Assembly (NCBI RefSeq): GCF_900156155.1
Contig: NZ_FTMD01000002.1
Coordinates: 62,001 to 126,000 of the forward strand
Origin: Aromatoleum tolulyticum
GTDB lineage: Bacteria; Pseudomonadota; Gammaproteobacteria; Burkholderiales; Rhodocyclaceae
Reading direction: 5' to 3'
DNA length: 64,000 nt
Shown here: positions 52,010-60,273 of the stretch, one piece after another
Layout: each line of letters opens with the position of its first letter
Position numbering within the stretch: position 1 is the stretch's first letter
Translations under genes and position numbers: made by a program
Notes under the pieces: generated by a model
What the model was told of the DNA's origin: nothing
The model's input: the letters and a program-made list of their open reading frames with translations, nothing else
The model's database searches: none

Positions 52010-54226
52010 CTAGCCCCGCGGTGCGGAAGGTGCGCCGCGCAACTTCGAGGCGCGGCGTTGCGCAGGGGAGCCTGAGGCCGGACGCCCCCGACGCCAGTCG
52101 TGGAAACGTCCGACCCATTCGAGCAGCTTCCGCGGCGCGTGGGCGCGCTTCCATTCGCCTGCCGCGTACTTGTTGGCTTCGGCCAGTGTCGGGTAGACGT
52201 GGATCGTTCCCAGGATCTTGTTCAGCCCGAGCCCGTGGCGCATCGCGAGCACGTACTCGGCGAGGAGGTCCCCGGCGTGCTCGCCGACAATCGTGACGCC
52301 GAGGATCCTGTCCTTGCCGGGGACCGTGAGTATCTTGACGAAGCCGTGTGCCTCGCCGTCCGCGATGGCGCGGTCGAGGTCGTCGATGCCGAAGCGGGTG
52401 ACTTCGAAGGGAATATTTCGCTCGCGCGCCTCCTGTTCGTTGAGGCCGACGCGCGCGACTTCGGGATCGACAAAGGTCGCCCAGGGGATCGTCGAGTAGT
52501 CGGCGCGGAACTTCCTGAACGGCGAGAACAGGGCGTTGACCGACGCGTACCAGGCCTGGTGGGCGGCGGTATGGGTGAACTGGTAGGGCCCGGCAACGTC
52601 GCCGGCGGCGTAGATGTTGGGGTAGCGCGTCTGCAGGTACTCATTGACCTCGACCGTGCGTCCCGCGGGGATGCCCAGCTCTTCCAGTCCGTAGCCCTTG
52701 AGGTAGGCCGTGCGGCCGACGGCGACGAGCAGCACGTCGAAGGGAATGCGGACCTCCTGGCCCAGGTGCTCGGCGATCAGGATCTTCTCGCCATCTTCGA
52801 TCACGAAGCGTTGCGTGCGATGGTTCGTCCTGAGGTCGATGCCCTCCTTGCGAAAGCGTTCCATGACCATTGCTGAGACTTCGGCGTCCTCGCGGGGCAT
52901 GATGCGTTCGCCCTTCACGAGCTGTGTCACCGCGGCGCCGAAGCGGGCGAAGGTCTGCGTGAGCTCCGCGCCGATCGGTCCGCCGCCCAGTACCAGCAGT
53001 CGGCGCGGGAGATCGCGCAGGTTCCAGATCGTGTCCGAGGTGTAGTAGCCGACCTCCTCGATGCCGGGGATGGGCGGCACCGCGGGGCGCGCCCCCGCGG
53101 CGATGATGATGCTGCGGGTCGTGAGCGTCTCGCGTCGTCCGTCGTTGCGGGCGATCTCCACTTCCCAGGGCGATATGATCTTCGCCCGGCCTTCGATGAC
53201 CTCGACGCCGAGCTCGGTGTAGCGCTCGACGGAGTCGTGCGGGGCGACGGTCCGGATGATCGAGTGCACGCGTTCCATCACGTCGGCGAAGGCGAATTCG
53301 GCCCGTGCATCGCGGATCCCGAACTCCTTCGAGCGGCGCATGTGCGACAGCAGCTTCGCCGAGCGGATCAGCGCCTTCGAGGGTACGCAGCCGGTGTTCA
53401 GGCAGTCACCCCCCATCTTGTGCTTTTCGACCAGCGTGACCTTGGCTTTTACCGCCGCAGCGATATAGCTGCTCACGAGCCCGGCGGCGCCGGCGCCGAT
53501 CACGACCAGGTTGCGGTCGAAATGCGCGGGCTTCGTCCAGCCGGCGTAGATTTTTCGCGTCCTGGCCACCTCGACGAGTTTCTTCGCGATCAGCGGGAAG
53601 ATGCCCAGCAGCGCGAAGGAGGCGAGCAGGGCAGGCGACAGGATCTCCGATAACGACTCGATCCGTGCGAGCTGAGTGCCGGCGTTTACATACACCAGGG
53701 TGCCGGCGAGCATGCCGATCTGGCTCACCCAGTAGAAGGTCCAGGTGCGGATCGGCGTCAGCCCCATCACCAGGTTGATGACGAAGAAGGGGAACACCGG
53801 CACGAGGCGCAGCGTGAAGAGATAGAAGGCGCCGTCCCTGGCGACGCCTTCATTGATCGCGCGCAGGCGCTCGCCGAAACGCGCCTGCACGGTGTCGCGG
53901 AGCACGAAACGCGAGGCGAGAAAGGCCAGCGTCGCGCCGATGGACGAGGCGAAGGATACGATCATGGTGCCCCACCACAGGCCGAAGATCGCGCCCGTTG
54001 CGAGCGTCATGACGGCTCCCCCCGGCAGCGACAGGCCCGTGACCGCCACATACACCGCGAAGAAGCCGAGTGCCGCAACCGCAGGCCGGGCGTCGCGCCA
54101 CGCTTCGATGGCGGCCTGCTGGTTCTTGAAGAAATCGAGCGTGAGATAGCGGTCGAGATCGAACGCGAAGAACAGCGCAGTCGCGATGACGAGCGTGGTC
54201 AGGAGGATCAGGCGGCTGGTTTTCAT
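52010..54226 (-). CDS. VTT (TVP38/TMEM64/DedA-like) membrane domain fused to a pyridine-nucleotide disulfide oxidoreductase
   Basis: A 738-residue fusion. Residues 1 to about 225 are a VTT-family membrane domain (GFFAVYVAVTGLSLPGGAVMTLATGAIFG) with five or six hydrophobic segments. Residues about 240-720 are a mercuric-reductase/lipoamide-dehydrogenase-like enzyme: FAD motif VIGAGAAGL, redox-active GGDCLNTGCVPSK, second Rossmann LVLGGGPIGAELTQ and a dimerisation domain containing HVYPTLAE. The active-site cysteine pair suggests NAD(P)H-dependent disulfide or metal reduction at the inner membrane. An ECF-like promoter (54274-54304) lies 48 bases before its start, joining it to the stress regulon. 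Confidence 0.92.
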   Translation of the reverse strand: MKTSRLILLTTLVIATALFFAFDLDRYLTLDFFKNQQAAIEAWRDARPAVAALGFFAVYVAVTGLSLPGGAVMTLATGAIFGLWWGTMIVSFASSIGATLAFLASRFVLRDTVQARFGERLRAINEGVARDGAFYLFTLRLVPVFPFFVINLVMGLTPIRTWTFYWVSQIGMLAGTLVYVNAGTQLARIESLSEILSPALLASFALLGIFPLIAKKLVEVARTRKIYAGWTKPAHFDRNLVVIGAGAAGLVSSYIAAAVKAKVTLVEKHKMGGDCLNTGCVPSKALIRSAKLLSHMRRSKEFGIRDARAEFAFADVMERVHSIIRTVAPHDSVERYTELGVEVIEGRAKIISPWEVEIARNDGRRETLTTRSIIIAAGARPAVPPIPGIEEVGYYTSDTIWNLRDLPRRLLVLGGGPIGAELTQTFARFGAAVTQLVKGERIMPREDAEVSAMVMERFRKEGIDLRTNHRTQRFVIEDGEKILIAEHLGQEVRIPFDVLLVAVGRTAYLKGYGLEELGIPAGRTVEVNEYLQTRYPNIYAAGDVAGPYQFTHTAAHQAWYASVNALFSPFRKFRADYSTIPWATFVDPEVARVGLNEQEARERNIPFEVTRFGIDDLDRAIADGEAHGFVKILTVPGKDRILGVTIVGEHAGDLLAEYVLAMRHGLGLNKILGTIHVYPTLAEANKYAAGEWKRAHAPRKLLEWVGRFHDWRRGRPASGSPAQRRASKLRGAPSAPRG

Positions 54227-54273
54227 TCTTTGGACCCGGGTGTCATGGCACCGCCGCGAACGCGACGTAATGC

Positions 54274-54304
54274 TTGGTCGTGAGCGGGCGCGAATAACTT
54301 ACAC
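54274..54304 (-). promoter_or_regulatory. ECF-type promoter for the VTT/disulfide-reductase gene
   Basis: On the minus strand: GTGTAAGTT, 15 bases, CGACCAA. The predicted start site is near 54267, 40 bases before the ATG. It is the weakest match of the four (GTAAGTT for GTAAGGA), but spacing is identical. Confidence 0.6.
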
Positions 54305-54344
54305 CGTTGCACGAATGGAGCTGCAGCGGCGGCGCGCATGCCCG

Positions 54345-55535
54345 TCATCGTCTCAGTTCGCTCTTCGGCAGCGGTTCCCGCCTCTCGAAGAGTACATATT
54401 CGGAGGCCGTCGCCTCCGCCAGCGCCTGCCTCATCATCTTGCGGTCGGCGGGCGTACCGTTGCCGCGAAGGACATCGCGGTAGAAATTGGCATAAAAGGC
54501 ATCCGGTTCGACCCGCACGCGATAGACGAGTGCCACGGCGCCGCGTTGCTGCAGTGCGTCGTAGCGGAGAATGGTCTCGGCGCCGGGCAGCAGGCGGGTA
54601 TCGGCCAGCTCGCGGGACAGGTCGGGGGCCACGTCACGCGCGATGCGGCGACTGCGCTGTGTCCCGGCGATCGGACGGGCGCGGATGTCGACCTGGGAAA
54701 TTTCCAGTGTGACGCGCGGGGTGACGTAGGTCGGAAATGCGTGTCCCGTGCCGGTGTTGGTGATACGCAGTCGACCAGTGATGCGCGTACCCGCCAGCAG
54801 CGGCGCGTCGGCATCGATGGTAACGCCGGCGCGCGTCATTTCCGGGTCGTGGATGCCGCGCCAGAGATGGCGGCGGTCCGGCATGTGGCAGGACTGGCAG
54901 GCGCGGCCTTCGCGGCCGGCAGGACTCGCGCGCCATTCTTCGTAGGTGTTTTCGAGCAGCTTGCCGTTGAGCGCGTAACCGTCGTCCTCGAACTGGTGGC
55001 AGGCCGCGCAGAAGCGCGCGTCCTCGAACGCGCGACTCGCTCGCCAGCCGTCGTGGGGCAGACGGTCGCCGGCCTTCGGGATGGAGCCATCGCGGCGCGG
55101 AGGCCCGTGGCGCACGTGATCACGCACGTGGCAGCCGGCACAGGTCAGGCCCTGCTCATGCGTGCGACCACGCGCTTTGGCGCGGATCGCTCCGGCGAGC
55201 GACGCTGCCTGCTCGGCGAGTGGTGCGTGGCAACGCAGGCAGGACTGGTGCTCGTCGGGCGCATCGGCATCCATCGCGATCAATTGACCGAGCACGCCTG
55301 GTCCCATCGCCTGCGCATGGCGGCTGGCGCGCCAGTCGTCGAACTGGGACTGGTGGCAGGCGCCGCACGCCGCGGGGTCGAGCGAGGCTTCCTGTGGCGT
55401 GTAAGTCGCCGGAGGCGTCCCCTGCGGGCCGAGCGGGCGCCGCCAGTGACGGTCGAGGAAATCTCCGGCGTCCGCGCGGGCAACGCCGGTGGCCAGAATC
55501 AACCCGCATATCAGGAGCCGTTGCAGGCCTGTCAT
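54345..55535 (-). CDS. Exported five-heme c-type cytochrome
   Basis: A 396-residue exported protein with signal peptide LLICGLILATGVARA and five CxxCH heme sites: CGACH, CLRCH, CAGCH, CAACH and CQSCH. It resembles cytochrome c554/NapC-nitrite-reductase-like multiheme proteins in its N-terminal part; the C-terminal 150 residues form a beta-rich domain (ITGRLRITNTGTGHAFPTYVTPRVTLEI) without heme. It lies 79 bases after the NPCAAK gene in the same direction and is likely on the same ECF-driven transcript. It may pass electrons in the periplasm. Redox partner unknown. Confidence 0.88.
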   Translation of the reverse strand: MTGLQRLLICGLILATGVARADAGDFLDRHWRRPLGPQGTPPATYTPQEASLDPAACGACHQSQFDDWRASRHAQAMGPGVLGQLIAMDADAPDEHQSCLRCHAPLAEQAASLAGAIRAKARGRTHEQGLTCAGCHVRDHVRHGPPRRDGSIPKAGDRLPHDGWRASRAFEDARFCAACHQFEDDGYALNGKLLENTYEEWRASPAGREGRACQSCHMPDRRHLWRGIHDPEMTRAGVTIDADAPLLAGTRITGRLRITNTGTGHAFPTYVTPRVTLEISQVDIRARPIAGTQRSRRIARDVAPDLSRELADTRLLPGAETILRYDALQQRGAVALVYRVRVEPDAFYANFYRDVLRGNGTPADRKMMRQALAEATASEYVLFERREPLPKSELRR

Positions 55536-55614
55536 TTACGTGCCCCATCCGAGCCGTGCCGGCACGAAATGCGTGCCGGCACGTCCGTGTCCAGGGTGTG
55601 GTTACGGGCGGGCG

Positions 55615-55932
55615 TCACTTTTTGGCGGCGCAGGGATTCTTGGCGGCGCAGGGATTCTTGGCGGCGCACGGGTTTTTCGCCGCGCAGGGGTTCTTCGCCG
55701 CACACGGATTACTTGTGGCGGTCGCTTTCTTGGCCGCGCACGGGTTCGCGGCGGCACAGGGATTTTTCGCCGCGCAGGGATTCTTTGCAGCGCACGGGTT
55801 GGCCGCCTGGGTACTCGTCATCGGCGCGCAGGGGTTCGCAGCGTGGGCCGCCAACGGCATGCCCAACGCGGCGCCGAGGATACCGGCGGAAATGAGGGTC
55901 GTGAGGGTGCGGCGGGTGTGGGCGTGTTTCAT
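55615..55932 (-). CDS. Exported cysteine-repeat protein made of NPCAAK units
   Basis: A 105-residue protein: signal peptide of about 31 residues ending AAHA, then NPCAPM, a short spacer and nine further NPCA units. The last five are perfect NPCAAK repeats; a six-residue linker (KATATS) divides the two blocks. Ten cysteines occur in about 74 mature residues, one every six. No other domain exists. The GGAGAGG site lies 8 bases before ATG. It has its own ECF-like promoter (56000-56031). The evenly spaced Cys-Ala-Ala-Lys pattern suggests metal binding, a thiol buffer, or a substrate for modification; none is proved. I know no named family. Confidence 0.85.
   Translation of the reverse strand: MKHAHTRRTLTTLISAGILGAALGMPLAAHAANPCAPMTSTQAANPCAAKNPCAAKNPCAAANPCAAKKATATSNPCAAKNPCAAKNPCAAKNPCAAKNPCAAKK
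55618..55722 (-). repeat. 18-bp in-frame tandem repeat encoding NPCAAK
   Basis: Units of AAYCCBTGCGCCGCSAAG run in tandem on the minus strand within the gene at 55615-55932. Each is 18 bases, so reading frame is preserved on gain or loss of a unit. The same unit occurs at 63926-64000. Confidence 0.85.
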
Positions 55933-55999
55933 GATCAATCCTCTCCGTAGGTGGGGTGTTGCAGCTAGAGACCGCATGCTTTTACTGCGGGCACATGGC

Positions 56000-56031
56000 T
56001 TAGTCGTCCCCTGCGCCGCGATCCTTACAAC
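56000..56031 (-). promoter_or_regulatory. ECF-type promoter for the NPCAAK gene
   Basis: On the minus strand: GTTGTAAGGA, 15 bases, CGACTAA. It is identical in both boxes and spacing to the site before the WLxRQF gene. The predicted start site is near 55993, 60 bases before the ATG. Confidence 0.8.
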
Positions 56032-56063
56032 GAGACTCGCGCTTTCGCTCTGCCCTCCACGAC

Positions 56064-57257
56064 TCATAATCCGAACCACGGTCGCAGTCTGCCACCGAGC
56101 CAGGTCCCCGGCAGCACCGCGACGAACCAGAGCCAGCCGTGCACACTGGTCGAGGCCACGCCCGAAAGCAGCGCGCCGATGGTGCAGCCGAAGCCGATGC
56201 GCGCACCGTATCCCATCAGCACGCCTCCCAGTGCCGCCGCGATCATCGCACCGGGGCGGTGGTCGAAACGCAGCGTCCAGCGCCCGGCCGCCAGCGCGCT
56301 GCCGCCCGCACCGAGCACGAGCCCGATATTCATCAGCGAGGTGACGTCGTCGAGCACCCCGCGGGCGAGCGCAGCCGACTGGAACGGGGCCTGCCAGAAA
56401 GCGGAGCTTGCCGGATCCCAACCGAATTGCACGGCCGTTTTCGCGCCCCACAGCGCATAGGCCCAGGTGATGGTCCACGGGTGGCCGGCGAGCAGGAGCG
56501 TCGCGAGGTTGAGAATCGTCAGCGCGATCACCGCCATCCACTGGGTGTGCGCGCGGTGCGTCCGTGCCGGCGTCGAAAAGCGTGGGAGACCGACACGGCG
56601 GGCACGCCCCAGTCGCCACCACAGCAATGCAATCAGCGCGCTCTGCAGCAGGGCGGCCAATGGCCAGCCGAAGCGCTCGCCCAGCACGATCGGGGCCAGC
56701 GCGGGCAGCGCCGCCCACCAGCCCATGTGCAGGCTGGCAAGAAATGAGCCGGCGCAGAAGAATACGATCACCACCAGCATGCGTCCGTTGCCGCCACCCA
56801 GGCTGAACAGCGTGCCCGAGCCGCAACCGCCGGCGAGTTGCATGCCGACGCCGAAGAGTAGCGCGCCGACCGCGACCTGTACTGCAACGGGTGCCGCCGC
56901 GGGTCCGAGTGGCTGCCCGAAGGCTTCGCCGATCGCCAGGGCCGGCGCGAACGCCAGGGTGCTCAGGCCGAGCAGGGCCAGCGGCGCGCGCAGGGCGAGC
57001 GGGTCACGGTCTACGACGAAATGCCTCAGGCTGCCGGTAAAACCGAATTCGCTGCGCAGCAGCACCGCGCCGATCAGCAGGCCGACGGCGTACAGGGCCA
57101 GATGACGGCCGCCCTGCGCGTGGAAGGCCGCTACGCCGACCGCCAGTGCCAGCGAGGCCCAGACGAGCGCCGCCACCGGGCGCACGGTGCCATGCACGGA
57201 AGCGAATTCACTGGCTGGCGTCACGACCAATGACCTCGAAGAGGGGATCGAGTCCAC
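56064..57257 (-). CDS. YeeE/YedE-family membrane transporter (sulfur-containing ion)
   Basis: A 397-residue inner-membrane protein with about ten hydrophobic segments. The conserved Cys-containing loops GGCGSGTL and GFGCTIGALLSG are the marks of YeeE/YedE (TsuA-like) proteins, which take up thiosulfate or other sulfur compounds by passing them across a pore lined by cysteines. The frame begins with GTG 57257; no good ribosome site is seen there, and a start slightly downstream is possible. It follows the WLxRQF gene by 38 bases and probably shares its ECF-driven transcript. Confidence 0.88.
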   Translation of the reverse strand: MDSIPSSRSLVVTPASEFASVHGTVRPVAALVWASLALAVGVAAFHAQGGRHLALYAVGLLIGAVLLRSEFGFTGSLRHFVVDRDPLALRAPLALLGLSTLAFAPALAIGEAFGQPLGPAAAPVAVQVAVGALLFGVGMQLAGGCGSGTLFSLGGGNGRMLVVIVFFCAGSFLASLHMGWWAALPALAPIVLGERFGWPLAALLQSALIALLWWRLGRARRVGLPRFSTPARTHRAHTQWMAVIALTILNLATLLLAGHPWTITWAYALWGAKTAVQFGWDPASSAFWQAPFQSAALARGVLDDVTSLMNIGLVLGAGGSALAAGRWTLRFDHRPGAMIAAALGGVLMGYGARIGFGCTIGALLSGVASTSVHGWLWFVAVLPGTWLGGRLRPWFGL

Positions 57258-57295
57258 GCGCCATCTGGTCCAGCGATGCGGTCACCGTGGACGAA

Positions 57296-57679
57296 TCAAT
57301 GACGGGTCTCCGGGCCACGGTGGTCGGTCGTGAATTGGTGGCGCAGCCAGGTGTTGGACAAGGGCGATGTCGTGTCCTCCGTCTCGATCGGTCCGGCGCG
57401 GCCGGCGACTCCCTCGCTGCGTGCCACGACCAGCGTCGCGCCGGCGAACTGACGCTTCAGCCAGGCTTGCGCGAAGGCGTGGCCCGCGCCGTCAGGATGA
57501 CGGGCGCCGGGTGCCGACGTGGCAACCGATACAGCCGTGGGCGTTGCACCGACCTCGCGATGATCCGTACTGAACTGTCGCTGCAGCCACTCGCCGGGAT
57601 CGGCCGCGCCCGCCGGAGTCGCCGCCAGTAACGCGGCACTGACGACGGCAGCAATCAAGCCACTTGCGCATGTTTTCAT
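57296..57679 (-). CDS. Small exported protein with three WLxRQF repeats
   Basis: A 127-residue protein with signal peptide KTCASGLIAAVVSAALLAATPAGA. The mature part has three similar segments: EWLQRQFSTDHR, AWLKRQFAG and TWLRHQFTTDHR. No cysteine is in the mature part. The family is not known to me. The start at 57679 has GAGGA upstream and an ECF-like promoter further upstream identical to that of the NPCAAK gene, so the two proteins are probably made together in the same stress. Confidence 0.75.
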   Translation of the reverse strand: MKTCASGLIAAVVSAALLAATPAGAADPGEWLQRQFSTDHREVGATPTAVSVATSAPGARHPDGAGHAFAQAWLKRQFAGATLVVARSEGVAGRAGPIETEDTTSPLSNTWLRHQFTTDHRGPETRH

Positions 57680-57732
57680 GATCGAATCCTCAGGTGGGTT
57701 GTTCGGGGGCACGGCGGGCGCGCTCGTAGTGA

Positions 57733-57764
57733 TTAGTCGCGCGCGACCCGTGCCTCCTTACAAC
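57733..57764 (-). promoter_or_regulatory. ECF-type promoter for the WLxRQF/YeeE operon
   Basis: On the minus strand: GTTGTAAGGA, 15 bases, CGACTAA, the same as at 56000-56031. The intervening 15 bases are unrelated, so the match is not part of a longer repeat. Predicted start site near 57726. Confidence 0.8.
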
Positions 57765-57769
57765 CGGAG

Positions 57770-58477
57770 TCATCCCCCTGCGGAAGTTCCCGCGAGCCCG
57801 AGGCATTCCGGCAGGGTCGAAAGATCGGCGATTTCACCGTCCGGCGTGGCGGGGATGCGTTCCGGCTCCTGGCCGAAGCGGTTGCACCACAGCACACGGA
57901 AGCCGCAAGCCTTTGCCGAGAACGCGTCCCATGCGTTGGACGAGAGGAAGCAGATGCGATCCGGTGCGATCTCCAGTCGTGTCGAGGCAAGTCGATAAAC
58001 CGACGGATGCGGCTTGAACACCCGCACTTCCTCGACCGACAGCACTGCATCGAAAATGTCCTCGAGGCCGTTGTTGCGCACCACGGCCGACAACATCGGC
58101 AGCGAGCCGTTGGACAGGATCGCCAGCTTCACTCCGCCGGCCTTCAGGCGGCGAAGCGTTTGCGGCACCTCCGGATAGCACTGCAGGTGCAGATAGAGGT
58201 CCATCAGCCGGGCGCGCAGACCCGGCCGGTTCAAACGCAGCGTCGCGAGCGCGAAATCCAGCGCGTCGCCGGTCACCTGCCAGAAGTCCGCATAGTGCTG
58301 GCCCAGCCCACGCAGCCACGTGTACTGGAGCTGCTTCTGCCGCCACAGTTCCGAGAGCCGCAGCCAGTCTTCGCCGAGTTCGTCGCGCGCGCCCTGCGCC
58401 GCGCTGTTGAAGTCGAACAGGGTGCCGTAGGCATCGAAGACGCAGGCCTCGATGTCATCAAGTCGGGTGAGTTGCAT
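57770..58477 (-). CDS. Haloacid dehalogenase type II (L-2-haloacid dehalogenase-like)
   Basis: A 235-residue HAD hydrolase. Nucleophile Asp in VFDAYGTLFD, then LSNGS, the Lys loop VFKPHPSVY and SSNAWDAFSAKACGF match the L-2-haloacid dehalogenase subgroup, which removes halide from 2-chloro acids by attack of Asp. Other HAD phosphatase activities are possible. GGAGG is 7 bases before the ATG. It lies 62 bases after the smaller CMD gene. Confidence 0.92.
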   Translation of the reverse strand: MQLTRLDDIEACVFDAYGTLFDFNSAAQGARDELGEDWLRLSELWRQKQLQYTWLRGLGQHYADFWQVTGDALDFALATLRLNRPGLRARLMDLYLHLQCYPEVPQTLRRLKAGGVKLAILSNGSLPMLSAVVRNNGLEDIFDAVLSVEEVRVFKPHPSVYRLASTRLEIAPDRICFLSSNAWDAFSAKACGFRVLWCNRFGQEPERIPATPDGEIADLSTLPECLGLAGTSAGG

Positions 58478-58539
58478 GTGTTGCCTCCAGGGAATCGGTC
58501 CGTCAGCCATCGTGTCGCGCATCGGGGCAGGTTGGCAGG

Positions 58540-58929
58540 TCAGCGCCCCAGGTCGTTGTCGACCTGCAGCCCCTCCAGCATCTTGTTGAAACCGCTGAAC
58601 AGATCGACGACGGCCATCAATTCGACCAGTTCGCCATCCGTGCTTCCCATCGCACGCAATGCTCCGGTGTGGGCGCGGACACAGTAGTCGCACCCATTCG
58701 TCGCGGAGACGGCGACGGCGATCATCTCCTTCGTCTTCCGGTCGAGGAGCCCCGGTCCCATGATCGTCTTGACGCGTTGCCAGCTCGCCTGCAAGTAGGC
58801 GGGGTTGTGCGCCATCACCTTGAACAGGTTGGGGACGAAGGGCATCCCGAAGGTTTTCCGGATGTCCTCATAGACCTCGCGCACGAGGCCGGTTGCGTCG
58901 TCTTCACTGACGTAGCTGACGGTTGCCAT
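58540..58929 (-). CDS. AhpD-like carboxymuconolactone decarboxylase family protein, 129 aa
   Basis: A 129-residue CMD-fold protein with the redox motif NGCDYCVRAH (ExxCxxxH-like, CxxC-x2-H form of AhpD). Such proteins act as thiol peroxidases or disulfide reductases. AAGGAAG precedes the start. A second member follows upstream in the same operon. Confidence 0.9.
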   Translation of the reverse strand: MATVSYVSEDDATGLVREVYEDIRKTFGMPFVPNLFKVMAHNPAYLQASWQRVKTIMGPGLLDRKTKEMIAVAVSATNGCDYCVRAHTGALRAMGSTDGELVELMAVVDLFSGFNKMLEGLQVDNDLGR

Positions 58930-59021
58930 TTCTGCTTCCTTGTATCGAGGTGAACGGTGTGCTTGCCACGTCCCGCCAACGATCATCGAGCGTCGTCCGG
59001 ACCATGTCGGCGGGGACTCGC

Positions 59022-59597
59022 TCAGCGCGGATCCGTCCAGCGACGTCCCTCGAAATTCGCGTCGAGCGGTGTGTGGAAGAGGTGGTTCGTGTAGTTGCTG
59101 AGCGTCTTCACGGCAATGGCGAGGACGATCTCGAGGATCTGGCGCTCGCCATAGCCGGCCGAAAGGAAGGCGCCGGTCTGCTTGCGGTCGGGCAGGCCGC
59201 GGCTCGCGACCATGACGCGGGTGAATTCCGCGAGCGCCTGCAGTTTGGCATCGGGGATGGGGCGGCCGTCGCGGATCGCGTCGGTGACGTCGGTGGGTAC
59301 GCCCGACATCGCGTCGGCAATGAAACTGTGCGCCGAGACGCAATATTCGCAGCCGTTCTCGCGCGAAATGGCGAGGAAGACCACCTCCTGCTCGGCGGGT
59401 GTGAGGCCCGATTCCTTGCGGAATGCGGCGTAGCCGTCGAGGTAGGTATTCAGCAGGCCCGGCGAATGCACCATGTTGGCGTACATGTTGGGGATGAAGC
59501 CGACCTGTTTCAGCGCCTTCTGCAGCACTTCCTTCGCCGGGCCGTCCGCGGTTTCGAGCGATTGCGGGGGCAGGGTCATCTGGTATTCGGCAAGCAT
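59022..59597 (-). CDS. Peroxidase-related AhpD-like CMD family protein, 191 aa
   Basis: A 191-residue CMD-domain protein: NGCEYCVSAHSFIA with the CxxC-x2-H site, then FTRVMVASRGLPD, typical of the uncharacterised peroxidase-related subgroup. GAAGGAGA precedes the start. It lies 58 bases after tetR. With the neighbouring 129-residue CMD protein and the HAD enzyme it forms a small operon, perhaps for organic peroxide or halogenated compounds. Confidence 0.9.
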   Translation of the reverse strand: MLAEYQMTLPPQSLETADGPAKEVLQKALKQVGFIPNMYANMVHSPGLLNTYLDGYAAFRKESGLTPAEQEVVFLAISRENGCEYCVSAHSFIADAMSGVPTDVTDAIRDGRPIPDAKLQALAEFTRVMVASRGLPDRKQTGAFLSAGYGERQILEIVLAIAVKTLSNYTNHLFHTPLDANFEGRRWTDPR

Positions 59598-59655
59598 CGC
59601 GTTTCTCCTTCCTCGGGGAAAATGGACCGACAGGTCCAAAACTGGCGCAAAAAAA

Positions 59656-60270
59656 CTACTGCAGGGCCTTCAGCGCGACCTCCACGATTTGCTCGATCTC
59701 GTTCGCCGGGAGACCCGCCTTGACCATCGTTCGGAGCCCGGCCATCGTGGTGAGCAGGTAACCCGCGAGCATCTCCGGATCGGCGTCGCGGCGGATTTCG
59801 CCCTGTTCCTGGGCCATTTCGACGGCGACCCGGAACATGCTCGCGAAGTCCCGTGCGGCGCTCGACACCAGTCCAGCGACCGCCGGGTCGCGGCCGGCGA
59901 ACTCGGTCGCGGTATTCATGATGAGGCAGCCGCGCCGTGGCCCGTCCTGGCGCGCTTCGGCGGCATTGGTGAGCAGCATGCCGCGCACGAAGTCCAGTGG
60001 CGATGCGGCGGAAGAAAGGCCCTCGCGCATCCGTCCGACCTGCCGCCCGCGAAAACGCTCGAGACATGCTTCGAAGAGCTGCTGCTTGCTGCCGAACTCG
60101 TTGTAGAAACTGCTTTTCGACAGGCCCATCGCCTGGAGCAGGTCGGCGAGCGAGGTGGCCTCGAAGCCCTGTTGCCAAAAGACCGTCATCGCGGCTTCGA
60201 GCGCGAGCTCGGGATCGAATTCGAGGGGGCGGCCGGTTTGCATGCGGATATTCTGGACCGTGCAGTCCAT
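59656..60270 (-). CDS. TetR-family regulator (AcrR/NemR-like)
   Basis: A 204-residue regulator: HTH LEAAMTVFWQQGFEATSLAD, then MGLSKSSFYNEFGSKQQLF; the C-terminal domain carries RRGCLIMNTATEFA, a pattern with one Cys found in electrophile-sensing NemR/RutR-like members. It starts 3 bases after the NlpC-like gene and heads the CMD/CMD/HAD group. The start could also be Met10 (MQTGRPLEF). Confidence 0.9.
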   Translation of the reverse strand: MDCTVQNIRMQTGRPLEFDPELALEAAMTVFWQQGFEATSLADLLQAMGLSKSSFYNEFGSKQQLFEACLERFRGRQVGRMREGLSSAASPLDFVRGMLLTNAAEARQDGPRRGCLIMNTATEFAGRDPAVAGLVSSAARDFASMFRVAVEMAQEQGEIRRDADPEMLAGYLLTTMAGLRTMVKAGLPANEIEQIVEVALKALQ

Positions 60271-60273
60271 TTG

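Noticed and set aside
55618-55722. Tandem repeat as a possible CRISPR array
   Set aside because: Units are 18 bases, directly adjacent and in frame; there are no spacers and no cas genes.
55220-56344. Plus-strand frame with FAAQGF/LAAHGF repeats
   Set aside because: This is the reverse reading of the 18-bp NPCAAK repeat. The minus-strand frame has signal peptide, ribosome site and promoter.
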